64,000 bases of DNA from Sphingobacterium sp. UBA2700 (GCA_002354335.1 DELI01000004.1:151551-215550); one strand, 5' to 3'; numbered from the stretch's first letter, positions 8,210 to 17,114 are shown. A program made the numbers and translations. The notes: generated from the letters alone by a model not told the origin.

Positions 8210-8828
8210 GTTCAATTATTTTCAATGCTTTATTTATTTTATCTAAGTCTTTAAGACCTGCAGATAGTTCGAATTTCGAGTTTAGATCCAGTCCGATCAG
8301 TCTTTCATCATCGAATTGGTAGGCCTCAGCCAGGTTTTCTAACGATAGCCCCCCACTAAGGAAGTAAGGCTTAGCATAAGGATAAGATTTCAGTTTATCC
8401 CAGTTGAATGTTTTTCCCGTGCCACCATAGGCCTCACTCTTGCTGTCAAATAAGAAATAGTCGACAACATCGACGTATTCTTGCGGCTTATCCCACTGGA
8501 AATCATCGTCTACAGCAAAGGCTTTGATCAGTTCTACGCCTAAATTCTTTACGTCTTGACACAACGCTACGGATTCATCGCCATGCAATTGAACAGCATC
8601 TAGCTGATGATCATGAATGGTTTGCTTGATTGTAGCTAGATCTGCATTAACGAAGACGCCTGTCTTTTTAATAGCCTCTGGAATGGGAAGATCTATAATT
8701 TCCGAAACATAGCGTGGGGACTTCTCATAAAAGATATGCCCAATATAGTGTATGGGAAGTTTTACCAGTCCCGCAATATTCTCAAGCTCGCGCATACCGC
8801 ATACTTTGATGAGGATGTTCTTAGCCAT
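8187..8828 (-). CDS. trpF: phosphoribosylanthranilate isomerase
   Basis: Amadori isomerase converting PRA to CdRP, the third step of tryptophan synthesis. The 213-aa TIM barrel has the catalytic cysteine in KVCGMRE near the N-terminus and the QLHGDE motif with the acidic residue in the middle. It overlaps trpD by 8 bases and trpB by 23 bases, so the operon is tightly packed. The indole-3-glycerol-phosphate synthase gene trpC, usually placed between trpD and trpF in relatives, is absent here. Confidence 0.95.
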   Translation of the reverse strand: MAKNILIKVCGMRELENIAGLVKLPIHYIGHIFYEKSPRYVSEIIDLPIPEAIKKTGVFVNADLATIKQTIHDHQLDAVQLHGDESVALCQDVKNLGVELIKAFAVDDDFQWDKPQEYVDVVDYFLFDSKSEAYGGTGKTFNWDKLKSYPYAKPYFLSGGLSLENLAEAYQFDDERLIGLDLNSKFELSAGLKDLDKINKALKIIEHEQISSK

Positions 8829-9810
8829 TGATTAGCTGATTAAAACTTTTTAATGCTTTTAACCCCAATAAGGAGGACTCCGCTTCGTAGTAACAATCGC
8901 CGAAGCTTTTCTCCGGATGGAAGGTTTTGATTCCGAATGCTGCATTCGCCAATACGGTATTGTTCTGTTCGTCGGTACCTTCGCCTTGGATTATTTTTCT
9001 GAATATCTTCGCAGCATCCTCTACCGTATCGCCGCCCGCAAGATCTGCAGCGTTGATTGGGCTAAAGCCGATTTCCTCCGGAGTATAATAGTTCTCTCCG
9101 GCGTTGGTAATGATCTTAAAATCTCCGGTCAGCGATATTTCATCATAGCCATCCAAGGCATGCATAATGCTGTATTGCTTGTCTGTTCCTTGATATAGGT
9201 ATGCATATAAGCGCGCTAATTCTAAGCTAAAGACACCTACCGATTGGAATTTCGGATTGGCAGGGTTTGTCAATGGACCTAGCATATTAAAGAACGTCTT
9301 CACTGAGAGTGCCCTGCGGATAGGTGCTACGGTTTTCATTGCCGGATGGAATAATGGTGCATGTAGAAAGCAGATATTCGATCGCTCCAGCTGCGCTTGC
9401 AACTCGTTCTGGTCGTTGGTGAACTGATATCCCAAGTATTCCATCACATTGGACGAGCCGCAGCCCGATGAAACCCCGACGTTTCCATGCTTTGCAACAT
9501 GGTAGCCGGCACCTGCTACTACGAAAGATGCCAGGGTGGATATATTGAAAGTGTTTTTTCCGTCACCTCCGGTGCCACACATATCAATCAAATCGTATCC
9601 TTTGAACTCCACTTTATTGCACAGATCGTACATGGCGTCGCGAAAACCACCCAGCTCCTCCACGCGTATGCTACGCATGCCATAGATTGTCATAAAGGCA
9701 GCTATCTGATGGCTATCGTACTTGCCGGTAGCAATATTGGTTAAGATGTCGTATGCTTCCTTTCTTGTAAAGGACTTGTATTCAAATAAATGTGCTAGTA
9801 TCTCTTTCAT
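8821..9810 (-). CDS. trpD: anthranilate phosphoribosyltransferase
   Basis: Transfers phosphoribose from PRPP to anthranilate. The 329-aa protein shows the PRPP loop MCGTGGDGKNTFNIST, then KHGN and the SSGCGSSNVME segment. The frame opens at a TTG at 9819; the ATG at 9810 is used because it begins MKEILAHLFEYKSF, the usual N-terminal helix. It is the first structural gene after the attenuator (9950-9821), with 10 bases between the attenuator T-run and the ATG. No trpE or trpG precedes it, so this operon encodes only steps 2, 3 and 5 of the pathway. Confidence 0.96.
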   Translation of the reverse strand: MKEILAHLFEYKSFTRKEAYDILTNIATGKYDSHQIAAFMTIYGMRSIRVEELGGFRDAMYDLCNKVEFKGYDLIDMCGTGGDGKNTFNISTLASFVVAGAGYHVAKHGNVGVSSGCGSSNVMEYLGYQFTNDQNELQAQLERSNICFLHAPLFHPAMKTVAPIRRALSVKTFFNMLGPLTNPANPKFQSVGVFSLELARLYAYLYQGTDKQYSIMHALDGYDEISLTGDFKIITNAGENYYTPEEIGFSPINAADLAGGDTVEDAAKIFRKIIQGEGTDEQNNTVLANAAFGIKTFHPEKSFGDCYYEAESSLLGLKALKSFNQLING

Positions 9811-9820
9811 AAAATTCAAT

Positions 9821-9848
9821 AAAAAGGGCTTGCCGAAAAGGCAAGCCC
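9821..9848 (-). terminator. trp attenuator terminator
   Basis: On the minus strand GGGCTTGCC (9848-9840) pairs perfectly with GGCAAGCCC (9834-9826), followed by five T (9825-9821), 10 bases before the trpD ATG. It is an intrinsic terminator placed before the structural genes, so it is expected to be conditional. Confidence 0.88.
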
Positions 9849-9896
9849 GCTATTTTTTGTTTCGCTAAATTAAACTAATAGGTTATTGCCACAACA

Positions 9897-9944
9897 TTAT
9901 ATGCTGTGCCACCACCAAGTTTTATTTGCTACTGCTGTATTCAT
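9897..9944 (-). CDS. trpL: trp operon leader peptide with three Trp codons
   Basis: A 15-residue ORF, MNTAVANKTWWWHSI, with three consecutive TGG codons at residues 10-12. It lies between a probable promoter (9987-9956) and the attenuator hairpins. Its function would be to measure charged tRNA-Trp through ribosome stalling. Chance occurrence of three adjacent Trp codons in the right place before trpD is very unlikely. Confidence 0.82.
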   Translation of the reverse strand: MNTAVANKTWWWHSI

Positions 9945-9955
9945 TAGTTATTGAA

Positions 9956-9987
9956 CAAATATCAACGATACTTTTGAGAATTGCAAG
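9956..9987 (-). promoter_or_regulatory. probable trp operon promoter
   Basis: On the minus strand CTTG (9987-9984), a 20-nt spacer, then GATATTTG (9963-9956). Each element differs by one base from the TTTG/TAnnTTTG consensus. Transcription would start close to 9950, just before the leader peptide ATG. Confidence 0.45.
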
Positions 9988-10013
9988 AATTCTATTAAAA
10001 AAATGTCTTTTTG

Positions 10014-10475
10014 TTAATAGGTGACGAAATGAGCCATCTCATTACCTTTCGATACTAAGGTAAAGGACGCTATTTTCCCGTTTTCAACGTAGATGGAAGT
10101 CAACAGTCTGTTTTTGTAATAGAGAAAAACCATGTTGTCAATGTTCATGCCTTCCGGGTCGATGTCGCGGACTTCTTTTCGCGGCAGCTCATGGAAAGTT
10201 TTATATTGGATCTCATCAACATTCTTCAGCGATAAGTTGATTCTGATTTCCTGTAGGCTAGCCTCCAGGTAGTCGTATAGTTCGTCGTTAGGATGGTTAA
10301 CAATAACCCTTTCACTAAGGATTACATCCAAAGGGGTGTCAAAGTCGGCTAATTCGTTTATAAAGGTTCTTGCAACATCCATACTCTTGCCGTCGCCAGT
10401 GGAGCCTTTAGCCGTTTGTGCCATTGACATAAATGGAAGAATGATTGTTAGTAAAAAAAGTAATTGCTTTCCCAT
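10014..10475 (-). CDS. small secreted protein of unknown function
   Basis: A protein of about 153 aa starting MGKQLLFLLTIILPFMSMAQ, a clean signal peptide ending at an Ala-Gln site, so it is probably periplasmic or secreted. The mature part is mixed alpha/beta with no motif I recognise. The frame extends two codons upstream (MNMGKQ). It lies downstream of the DUF2795 gene but is separated from it by a terminator, and upstream of the trp leader, which has its own promoter. No role is proposed. Confidence 0.7.
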   Translation of the reverse strand: MGKQLLFLLTIILPFMSMAQTAKGSTGDGKSMDVARTFINELADFDTPLDVILSERVIVNHPNDELYDYLEASLQEIRINLSLKNVDEIQYKTFHELPRKEVRDIDPEGMNIDNMVFLYYKNRLLTSIYVENGKIASFTLVSKGNEMAHFVTY

Positions 10476-10519
10476 ATTCATATTGTTTAAGCTTTGACGA
10501 CGATTTCTAGAAAAGGATT

Positions 10520-10552
10520 AAATAAAAAGCGCCCTTTTTGTAAAGGCGCTTT
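10520..10552 (-). terminator. terminator of the DUF2795 gene
   Basis: AAAGCGCC (10552-10545) pairs with GGCGCTTT (10533-10526) on the minus strand, followed by TTTTATT. It lies 11 bases after the DUF2795 stop. Confidence 0.75.
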
Positions 10553-10563
10553 CTATGATGATG

Positions 10564-10785
10564 TTAATATTCGTCTTCGTTGAAAAAGAAGTCATCTTTA
10601 GTAGGATAATCTGGCCAAATCTCCTCGATGTTCTCGTAAGGTTCACCGTCGTCTTCTAAAGCTTGAAGGTTTTCAATTACTTCAACAGGTGCTCCTGAAC
10701 GAATAGCGTAGTCAATTAATTCATCTTTTGTCGCTGGCCATGGAGCGTCTTCTAAATGCGAAGCTAATTCAAGTGTCCAATACAT
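10564..10785 (-). CDS. DUF2795 domain protein
   Basis: A 73-aa acidic protein beginning MYWTLELASHLEDAPWPATK. It is a near-invariant small cytoplasmic protein in Bacteroidota, assigned to DUF2795 from its characteristic start, the DELIDYAIRSGAP segment and a C-terminal acidic tail. It has its own promoter 29 bases upstream (CTTG-N19-TATTTTTG, 10844-10814) and its own terminator, so it is a monocistronic unit. Function is unknown; conservation and likely expression suggest a housekeeping role. Confidence 0.9.
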   Translation of the reverse strand: MYWTLELASHLEDAPWPATKDELIDYAIRSGAPVEVIENLQALEDDGEPYENIEEIWPDYPTKDDFFFNEDEY

Positions 10786-10813
10786 ATCTCTTTAATTAAG
10801 TTTTACATTTTCG

Positions 10814-10844
10814 CAAAAATAATATTTAATTTAACTAATGCAAG
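10814..10844 (-). promoter_or_regulatory. promoter of the DUF2795 gene
   Basis: On the minus strand CTTG (10844-10841), 19-nt spacer, TATTTTTG (10821-10814). The -7 is perfect and the -33 has one mismatch. The expected start is about 22 bases before the ATG. Confidence 0.6.
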
Positions 10845-10924
10845 TAAAATATGTGTAAATCTTTTATTAATAATGTAAATAGCAGGTTGTCAGCTAATTA
10901 AATACTTAAATAGGAGGTTGAACA

Positions 10925-11671
10925 TTAATATTTGGCGAGATTTTCCAACCAGACTTTATTCATTTTTTCATATACCTCGTTTTCCACCGTGTTAAATTTT
11001 GTGTTTTCCGATTCTACATACTGTATGGGCTTCAGTACGGAAATATGAATAGTACCGGGAGCTGATCCGAACGCTCTGCCATCATCCCACATAATCTTCC
11101 ATGCGTTGTGAATAATCACCGGCAGAATAGCTGTCCGGTTTTCTTGTGCCATTTTAAAGGCGCCGGCCTTGAACTTATGGAGCTTTGGAGGATATTCATC
11201 TTCAATCGCACCTTCGGGAAATATCACTAGCGATTTTCCTAATCCCAATAATTCCAAGCCACGCTTAAATGCTTTGAATGAGGATATCTTGCTTTCTCGC
11301 TTCACAGGAATGTCGATCGACTTAAAGAAAATTCGCGTCACGGGATTCTTCAGCAACTCGATCTTTCCCATAAAAGAGAACTGCTGCGGACAGAGATAGG
11401 TAAGTGCTGTAATGTCTAATATAGAGGTATGGTTAGGACAAAGTATATAGGGGCGCGACCAATCGATGGGCTCTTCATAGTGTATCTGGAAACGGATGCC
11501 TACTAAATGAACACTGAGAATGGAGATCCATTTGCGGAACCAAACAATAGCAGCATAGTTTTTAAGTGGATTTCTAGCAAGTAAAAATAGAAGGGGATAA
11601 GAGAGGATAAAAAAGAATAATACAGCAAAGAAATAAAGAAGTCTGTGTATTTTTCTGAATAGTAATAACAT
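10925..11671 (-). CDS. plsC: PlsC-like 1-acylglycerol-3-phosphate acyltransferase
   Basis: Adds the second acyl chain to lysophosphatidic acid (or a related lyso-lipid) at the inner membrane. The 248-aa protein has a hydrophobic N-terminal anchor (about 10-33), the catalytic NHTSILD (HX4D motif, H81 and D86), the substrate motif FPEG at 151-154, and a Gly/Pro-rich C-terminal part. The paralogous lyso-ornithine acyltransferase OlsA shares these motifs, so phosphatidic acid synthesis is likely but not certain. It is preceded on this strand by the M20 dipeptidase and its terminator. Confidence 0.88.
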   Translation of the reverse strand: MLLLFRKIHRLLYFFAVLFFFILSYPLLFLLARNPLKNYAAIVWFRKWISILSVHLVGIRFQIHYEEPIDWSRPYILCPNHTSILDITALTYLCPQQFSFMGKIELLKNPVTRIFFKSIDIPVKRESKISSFKAFKRGLELLGLGKSLVIFPEGAIEDEYPPKLHKFKAGAFKMAQENRTAILPVIIHNAWKIMWDDGRAFGSAPGTIHISVLKPIQYVESENTKFNTVENEVYEKMNKVWLENLAKY

Positions 11672-11694
11672 TATCTGCGATCAGTTAGCCGAAG

Positions 11695-11730
11695 ATAAAA
11701 AAAATGCTTCACAAGCGTGAAGCATTTTTA
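11695..11730 (-). terminator. terminator of the M20 dipeptidase gene
   Basis: A perfect 9-bp stem (ATGCTTCAC at 11704-11712 with GTGAAGCAT at 11717-11725), with a loop of 4 and eight T on the minus strand. It begins 3 bases beyond the dipeptidase stop codon. Confidence 0.85.
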
Positions 11731-11732
11731 TG

Positions 11733-13103
11733 TTATTTGCTTAACTCAGCATAATATTTATGGAAAAGTGGAATTGTCTCTATACCTTTCAGGTAGTTTT
11801 CAATGCCATACTTCTCGTTCGGAGAGTGTAAGTTGTCACTATCCAATCCGAAACCTAATAATACCGTCTTGATTCCTAATTCTTGTTCGAATAATGCAAC
11901 GATTGGAATAGAACCACCACCACGTGTAGGAACAGGTTTCTTATTGAACGTTTCTTGCAAGGCTTTCTCAGCTGCTTTGTAAGCGATGCTGTCTGTAGGA
12001 GTGACTACCGGCTCGCCACCATGATGCGGTTTAACTTCGACTTTAATGTACTCAGGAGCCATGCCTTCGAAGTGCTTTTTGAATAATTCAGTAATACGCT
12101 CTGAGTTCTGGTTAGGAACTAAACGCATCGAAATCTTAGCAAATGCTTTAGAAGGTAATACCGTCTTCGCTCCTTCGCCAATATATCCACCCCAAATACC
12201 GTTCACCTCTAAAGTAGGGCGAATACCTGTACGTTCAATTGTTGTATATCCTTTTTCACCCCAAACATCAGCAACGCCTAAGTCTGTTTTGTATTCTTCG
12301 ATATCGAAAGGAGCTTCATTTAACGCTTTGCGTTCTTCTGCTGTCAATTCAATAACATCATCATAGAATCCTGGGATAGCGATATGGTTGTTCTCATCGT
12401 GCAATGAAGCAATCATCTTGGCTAAGATCGTAGCAGGGTTTGCTACAGCACCACCATAAACACCCGAGTGTAAATCGCGGTTAGGGCCTGTTACTTCTAC
12501 TTCAACATAAGAAAGACCACGTAAGCCTGTTTCTAATGAAGGAGTCTCCAAGCTGATCATGGATGTATCCGAAATAACGATTACATCTGCTTTCAAACGC
12601 TCTTTATTCTCGCGAACAAAGATTCCTAAGTTAGCTGAGCCTACTTCTTCCTCGCCTTCGATCATGAATTTGATGTTACAAGCTAGCTCATTGTTTTTAA
12701 CCATGTATTCAAATGCCTTCACGTGCATATAGAATTGGCCTTTATCATCAGCGGCACCACGTGCATAGATTTTACCATCGCGAACCGTAGGTTCGAATGG
12801 AGGTGTATCCCACAATTCCAATGGATCTGCAGGCTGCACATCGTAGTGGCCATAAACTAATACAGTTGGTAAAGATGGATCGAAGATCTTCTCTCCATAT
12901 ACAATTGGGTAGCCAGCAGTAGGGCAGACTTCAACATTATCCGCGCCAGCATCTTTTAATTTTTGAGCGACAAACTCTGCAGTGTTTAAGACACCTTCTT
13001 TAAATTGTGGATCTGCACTTACAGAGGGAAAGCGCAATAATTCAAATAATTCATCCAAGAAGCGATCCTTATTCGCCTCTACATAGTCTTTGATTTTTTG
13101 CAT
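11733..13103 (-). CDS. M20 family dipeptidase
   Basis: A 456-aa di-zinc peptidase of the CNDP/carnosinase-like M20 branch, expected to cleave dipeptides in the cytoplasm (no signal peptide). Metal-site motifs are YGHYDVQP (H86, D88), ARGAADDKGQ (114-123) and EGEEEVGS near 148-155 with the catalytic Glu. A dimerisation or lid insertion follows in the middle, and the C-terminal LHSPNEKYG supplies the last His. The start ATG is at 13103; TACCTTTG at 13126-13119 on this strand is a good -7 element and would give a very short leader. Confidence 0.92.
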   Translation of the reverse strand: MQKIKDYVEANKDRFLDELFELLRFPSVSADPQFKEGVLNTAEFVAQKLKDAGADNVEVCPTAGYPIVYGEKIFDPSLPTVLVYGHYDVQPADPLELWDTPPFEPTVRDGKIYARGAADDKGQFYMHVKAFEYMVKNNELACNIKFMIEGEEEVGSANLGIFVRENKERLKADVIVISDTSMISLETPSLETGLRGLSYVEVEVTGPNRDLHSGVYGGAVANPATILAKMIASLHDENNHIAIPGFYDDVIELTAEERKALNEAPFDIEEYKTDLGVADVWGEKGYTTIERTGIRPTLEVNGIWGGYIGEGAKTVLPSKAFAKISMRLVPNQNSERITELFKKHFEGMAPEYIKVEVKPHHGGEPVVTPTDSIAYKAAEKALQETFNKKPVPTRGGGSIPIVALFEQELGIKTVLLGFGLDSDNLHSPNEKYGIENYLKGIETIPLFHKYYAELSK

Positions 13104-13118
13104 TTCAAATGGTTTTTA

Positions 13119-13126
13119 CAAAGGTA
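13119..13126 (-). promoter_or_regulatory. -7 element of the M20 dipeptidase
   Basis: TACCTTTG on the minus strand fits TAnnTTTG and ends 15 bases before the ATG. The -33 box is not evident. Confidence 0.42.
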
Positions 13127-13319
13127 GTGAAATAAAATTTACTAAACCTGTAACTTTTCACTCCGTTATGCTACCAATAGTTGGTGCTAGTGAAGTCTCT
13201 TGCTTAGTTACAAACATCTGTTAATCTATGTTAAACTCAAGCAATTGTATGCTATATATCACGTAATTGTGATATTTTCGTAGAACCTAACGAATCACAT
13301 TATTTTTTTAATATAACTT

Positions 13320-16112
13320 ATGAAATTACTAACCACTGCCTTGCTAACCTTAGTCCTCGGTTTCTTTTCCCTACAGTCGTCGGCACAAAGCAAAATCTCA
13401 GGATCTATTGTGGATGAGTCTGATAAGGCTAAGCTAGCCAACGCTACGGTCATGCTCCTTCAAGCTAAAGACTCCATCCTCGTTGATTTTACCCGGGTAA
13501 ATGCCGACGGTAAGTTCTCCATCAACAATCCTGATAATCAAGATCACTTATTGATTGTGAGTTACCCCAAGTTTGGGGATTATTTCCAGACGATTAAAAA
13601 GGGAGCCGGCAATGTTTCGCTAGGGGAAATTGAGCTGCAAAGTGCCGCGAATCTTATTGAGGAAGTCCTGATTAAAGGGAAAATACCGGTGGTAATAAAA
13701 GGAGATACGACGGAATATGATGCTTCGAGTTTCGTGACAGAGAAGAATGCCAAGGTGGAAGATTTGCTGAAAGTATTACCAGGTATCTCGGTCGATGCTT
13801 CCGGAAAGATTACAGCGCAGGGAAAGACCGTGGAAAAAGTGTTAGTCGACGGGGAAGAGTTCTTTGGCGATGATCCAACCTTAGTGACACGTAACATCCG
13901 TTCGGATATGGTGGATAAAGTTCAGGTCTATGAGAAGAAATCGGAGCAGGCAGAACGAACGGGCGTTGATGATGGAACCCGCATCCAGACCATCAATGTG
14001 AAGCTGAAGGAAGATGCGAAGAACGGCTCTTTCGGGAAGGCGGAACTTGCCGGCGGAGTGGGTGATAAAAAAGAGTATTACATGGGTAAGCTGGCCTACA
14101 ATAAATTTAAAGGTAGTTTTAAGTTGGGTGCTTATTTAATGGGCTCTACCGACGGAAAATTTAGCCTCAGTTGGCAAGAGCAGGAGAAGTTTAATATGTC
14201 GGATACCGAATCAGGAATGACAAGTGATGGTGGATTCTATATGGTGCAGAATGCTGATGAATTTTCGAATTGGGACGGCAAGGGGCATCCGAAGGCCATA
14301 TCCCTTGGTGCTTCGGTGATGGACGCCTGGAAGGATAAGAAACATAAGCTGAACGCGAGCTACAAATTTGCTAGGATCGAAAATGATGTCTTTGAAAATA
14401 CTTTAATCCAGAATGCGACCAATGAAGGTATAATTAATACAGATAAAAACCAGAATAGCGGTTCAGATGCAAATAAACACCGTATGAATGCTAAGTACGA
14501 CTTTGCAATCGACTCCCTTTCCACTTTAACGCTTAAAGTGTCGGCCGATCGCACACACGCGGATCGCTCGACGAATGTCGATGCAAATACTTGGAGAGAT
14601 GGCACCCTGGCATCTGATAATACAAGTAGTCAGCAAGAATTGTCGAATCGAACGAATTTAACCTACAATGCCTTCTTCACAAGGAAACTCAAGAAAGAAG
14701 GACGTTCAATTGCTTTGACTTTTGCGGGCAGCAATGCGGAAAGGAACAACGAATTGCAAGTAATGTCTGAACTTAATAATCGTATTACTTCCCGACGCGA
14801 TACGGTAGATCAATTTAAAGATGGCAATTCGAAAACAGATAATTTAAACGCATCAATCGTGTATTCAGAGCCGCTATCGAAACGCTGGAGATCCTCGATA
14901 GGATACGACTACAGCCAGTCGAAAGCTCACTCCGTATTAAGCTCATTCAACAAGAATGCTGCCGGTGAATACAAGGTTTTTGATAGGGAGTTTAGTAATG
15001 ATTTCAACTTTGACACGAGGACAAGCGCTGCAAACTTGACCTTCGGTTATAAATCGGATAAGATTGATTTCAATGTCACGAACGTTCTTCGTCATGACGA
15101 TATGAATATGTTCAATAACTTGGATAATATCGACCTGAAGCGAGATTATTTAAACTATACGCCGAACGCGCGCTTACGTTATGCTTTTACAAAGACCAAA
15201 GCATTGGGCTTAAGCTATAGACGCAATACGCAACTGCCTTCCTTGACTCAGATTCAGCCATTGCGCCAGAATACCGATCAGTTGAATCAGACCATTGGTA
15301 ATGAAAATCTGAAGCCTTCTATCAACAACTCGTTTTCACTAGATGGAGGCACATACGAAATGATGAAAGGTAGATATATGTATCTGGGATCTGGTGTTAC
15401 GCAGACAAAAAGAGCGATACAGTTGAATGAGACGGTTTTCCCGGATGGATCTAGAATCATGATGTATGATAATTCCGACAAGGATGCTTACTCTGCATAT
15501 CTATATGGAGGAAGTGGATTTAACGTGATTGCCAAGCAGCAAATTAAAGCAGATATCCATCTAGGGGCTAACTATAGCAGTTCTTATAACTTAATCAGAG
15601 ATGTTCCGCGTGAAAATTATGAAGGTATTCCTTACGCCGAAAACAAATCTACCACGTATGATTATAATATCCGCTTTGGCTTAGAAAAGAATACCACCAA
15701 GGGCGTTGATTTTAGAGTGGGCGCACGACCAGGTTGGCGCGTGATGAAATCTACATTCACACCGGATCGTAACTCGGAAGGTTTCACACTTGAGGGCGAC
15801 GCAGAAGTGCGCGCGTATTTACCTGCGAAATTCCAACTCTATGCTGATTTAGCTTATACCTATGAGGCACCAACTAAAACTTACGCAGAGAAATTCGAAC
15901 GCACCATTTTTACACCAGGCGTCAGCAAGAAATTCTTAAAAGGGGAGAACTTGGTTGTCGACTTCTATGTCAACGATATTTTGAACCAAAACAAAGGATT
16001 TAGCCGTAGACAAACGGTAAACTCATTTACCCAACAAACGTTTAATACCATTTCCAGATATTTTATGCTAAAAGTAAGCTGGGATTTTACATCAATGAAA
16101 GGAGCTGAATAA
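13320..16112 (+). CDS. TonB-dependent receptor-like outer-membrane protein (carboxypeptidase-regulatory domain)
   Basis: A 930-aa outer-membrane protein: signal peptide ending near residue 22 (SSAQS); a carboxypeptidase-regulatory-like beta sandwich (about 24-105); a plug-like section with VEKVLVDGEEFFGDDP; and a long beta-barrel closing in KVSWDFTSMKGAE. This is the outer-membrane beta-barrel type common in Sphingobacteriaceae that lacks a SusD partner. The next gene, a GLPGLI protein, starts two bases after the stop, and the two form a characteristic pair. The substrate is unknown. It runs divergently from the M20 gene across 216 bases. Confidence 0.85.
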   Translation: MKLLTTALLTLVLGFFSLQSSAQSKISGSIVDESDKAKLANATVMLLQAKDSILVDFTRVNADGKFSINNPDNQDHLLIVSYPKFGDYFQTIKKGAGNVSLGEIELQSAANLIEEVLIKGKIPVVIKGDTTEYDASSFVTEKNAKVEDLLKVLPGISVDASGKITAQGKTVEKVLVDGEEFFGDDPTLVTRNIRSDMVDKVQVYEKKSEQAERTGVDDGTRIQTINVKLKEDAKNGSFGKAELAGGVGDKKEYYMGKLAYNKFKGSFKLGAYLMGSTDGKFSLSWQEQEKFNMSDTESGMTSDGGFYMVQNADEFSNWDGKGHPKAISLGASVMDAWKDKKHKLNASYKFARIENDVFENTLIQNATNEGIINTDKNQNSGSDANKHRMNAKYDFAIDSLSTLTLKVSADRTHADRSTNVDANTWRDGTLASDNTSSQQELSNRTNLTYNAFFTRKLKKEGRSIALTFAGSNAERNNELQVMSELNNRITSRRDTVDQFKDGNSKTDNLNASIVYSEPLSKRWRSSIGYDYSQSKAHSVLSSFNKNAAGEYKVFDREFSNDFNFDTRTSAANLTFGYKSDKIDFNVTNVLRHDDMNMFNNLDNIDLKRDYLNYTPNARLRYAFTKTKALGLSYRRNTQLPSLTQIQPLRQNTDQLNQTIGNENLKPSINNSFSLDGGTYEMMKGRYMYLGSGVTQTKRAIQLNETVFPDGSRIMMYDNSDKDAYSAYLYGGSGFNVIAKQQIKADIHLGANYSSSYNLIRDVPRENYEGIPYAENKSTTYDYNIRFGLEKNTTKGVDFRVGARPGWRVMKSTFTPDRNSEGFTLEGDAEVRAYLPAKFQLYADLAYTYEAPTKTYAEKFERTIFTPGVSKKFLKGENLVVDFYVNDILNQNKGFSRRQTVNSFTQQTFNTISRYFMLKVSWDFTSMKGAE

Positions 16113-16114
16113 TC

Positions 16115-16906
16115 ATGAAAATGAAACTATATATTGCCATACTATTATTTTTTGTCTTAGGCTTTCAACAAGCGAATGCCCAACACGTTTTCTTCCCGGA
16201 ACAGGGCGTTATCACCTACGACAAGACAGTACACGTCAAAAATATGATGAAGCGACAAATCAGTATGATGAAAGAATCTGATTTTCAGCGCAAGTTTTTC
16301 GAAGATATGTTGACAAAGGTGCCGGAAACAGCGGTTCTACAACGCAAGCTTACCTTTTCGGGAAGTGAATCGATGCTGGAGCCTTTGCCAAAGGATCAGC
16401 CTGCCATGGTCGCACAGCTATTACGTTTCGGATTCTTGGACTATGGAACGAAAATCTATCAAAACCTCGCGACGAAGCAGACCTCCATGTCGCTGGAAGT
16501 AGGAGGCTCCCCAATAGCCATTTCAGACTCCCTAACGAATGTTAAATGGAAGATCACTAATGAGTATCGCAATATTGCGGGATACGATTGTAGGCGCGCA
16601 AATGGCGTTACACTAGATTCAGTGTATGTAGTTGCATTTTATACTGATCAAATTCCCTTGGCGAGCAGCCCTAGTACGCTGCACGGTCTGCCAGGAATGA
16701 TCCTGGGACTTGTCGTGCCAGAACAAAATTTCAATATTTATGCTTCCAAAGTCGAAATGACCGGAACCACAGTGACGGACAATCTAATCAAGAAAAAAGG
16801 TTCTGCGCTGACCAGAGAACAGACCCGCAGCAAAATGCGCGAGGTACTTGGTCAATGGTTGTCGGAAAAGCAATTCGGACTATTCTTTGCGGCTATGATG
16901 CTGTAG
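16115..16906 (+). CDS. GLPGLI family protein
   Basis: A 263-aa protein with a signal peptide (MKMKLYIAILLFFVLGFQQANA). The family signature is STLHGLPGMILGL (about residues 188-200), a variant of GLPGLI, and it is preceded by the YRNIAGYDCRRA segment typical of these proteins. They are periplasmic or outer-membrane associated, of unknown function, and usually follow TonB receptors, as here. A terminator-like hairpin follows at 17001. Confidence 0.88.
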   Translation: MKMKLYIAILLFFVLGFQQANAQHVFFPEQGVITYDKTVHVKNMMKRQISMMKESDFQRKFFEDMLTKVPETAVLQRKLTFSGSESMLEPLPKDQPAMVAQLLRFGFLDYGTKIYQNLATKQTSMSLEVGGSPIAISDSLTNVKWKITNEYRNIAGYDCRRANGVTLDSVYVVAFYTDQIPLASSPSTLHGLPGMILGLVVPEQNFNIYASKVEMTGTTVTDNLIKKKGSALTREQTRSKMREVLGQWLSEKQFGLFFAAMML

Positions 16907-17000
16907 GAGTACTAAGTACTTAGTACTTAGTACTTAGTAGTTAGTATTAAGAGCTTGGGTGGGATAGATATTAGACAGTAGATTTTAGACAATAGAGTTT
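16907..17000. repeat. TAGTACTTAGTAGTTAGTATTAAG repeat flank
   Basis: A degenerate copy of the 2405/33841/37243 flank (AGTACTTAGTACTTAG... then TTAGTATTAAGAGCTTGGGTGGG), followed by TAGACAGTAGATTTTAGACAATAG. It sits immediately after the GLPGLI gene and is not coding. Confidence 0.6.
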
Positions 17001-17024
17001 GGCGCCGATTAGGCGCCTTTTTTT
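17001..17024 (+). terminator. terminator after the TonB receptor/GLPGLI operon
   Basis: GGCGCC (17001-17006) pairs with GGCGCC (17012-17017) around a 5-base loop and is followed by seven T. Confidence 0.75.
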
Positions 17025-17061
17025 GCAAGGAGAAGTTGTACTTAGTATGCAGATAGTAGAT

Positions 17062-17100
17062 AAAAAAAACCTGGACCGTATGGATCCAGGTTTTTATTTT
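17062..17100. terminator. bidirectional terminator downstream of the histone-like gene
   Basis: AAAACCTGGA (17066-17075) pairs with TCCAGGTTTT (17085-17094), inner CC/GG pairs included. T-runs flank both sides, so it can serve the plus-strand read-through and the minus-strand gene at 17115. Confidence 0.75.
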
Positions 17101-17114
17101 GTAAACGGGGTTAC

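Larger units (their letters stand above)
9821..9950 (-). promoter_or_regulatory. trp transcription attenuator (leader region)
   Basis: The transcript leader encodes the peptide MNTAVANKTWWWHSI, with its Trp codons just before a hairpin (CACAGCAT...ATGTTGTG, about 9908-9886). A free GGCAA segment in the following GTGGCAATAACC could pair with TTGCC of the terminator 5' arm. The layout is classical: stalling at the Trp codons would block the first hairpin and favour an antiterminator, whereas tryptophan sufficiency would favour termination at 9848-9821. It probably belongs to the known Bacteroid-trp RNA type, which I recall but could not search. Confidence 0.8.

Noticed and set aside
13580..13897. 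105-codon minus-strand ORF inside the TonB receptor gene
   Set aside because: It is opposite a well-supported coding sequence, without recognisable motifs.
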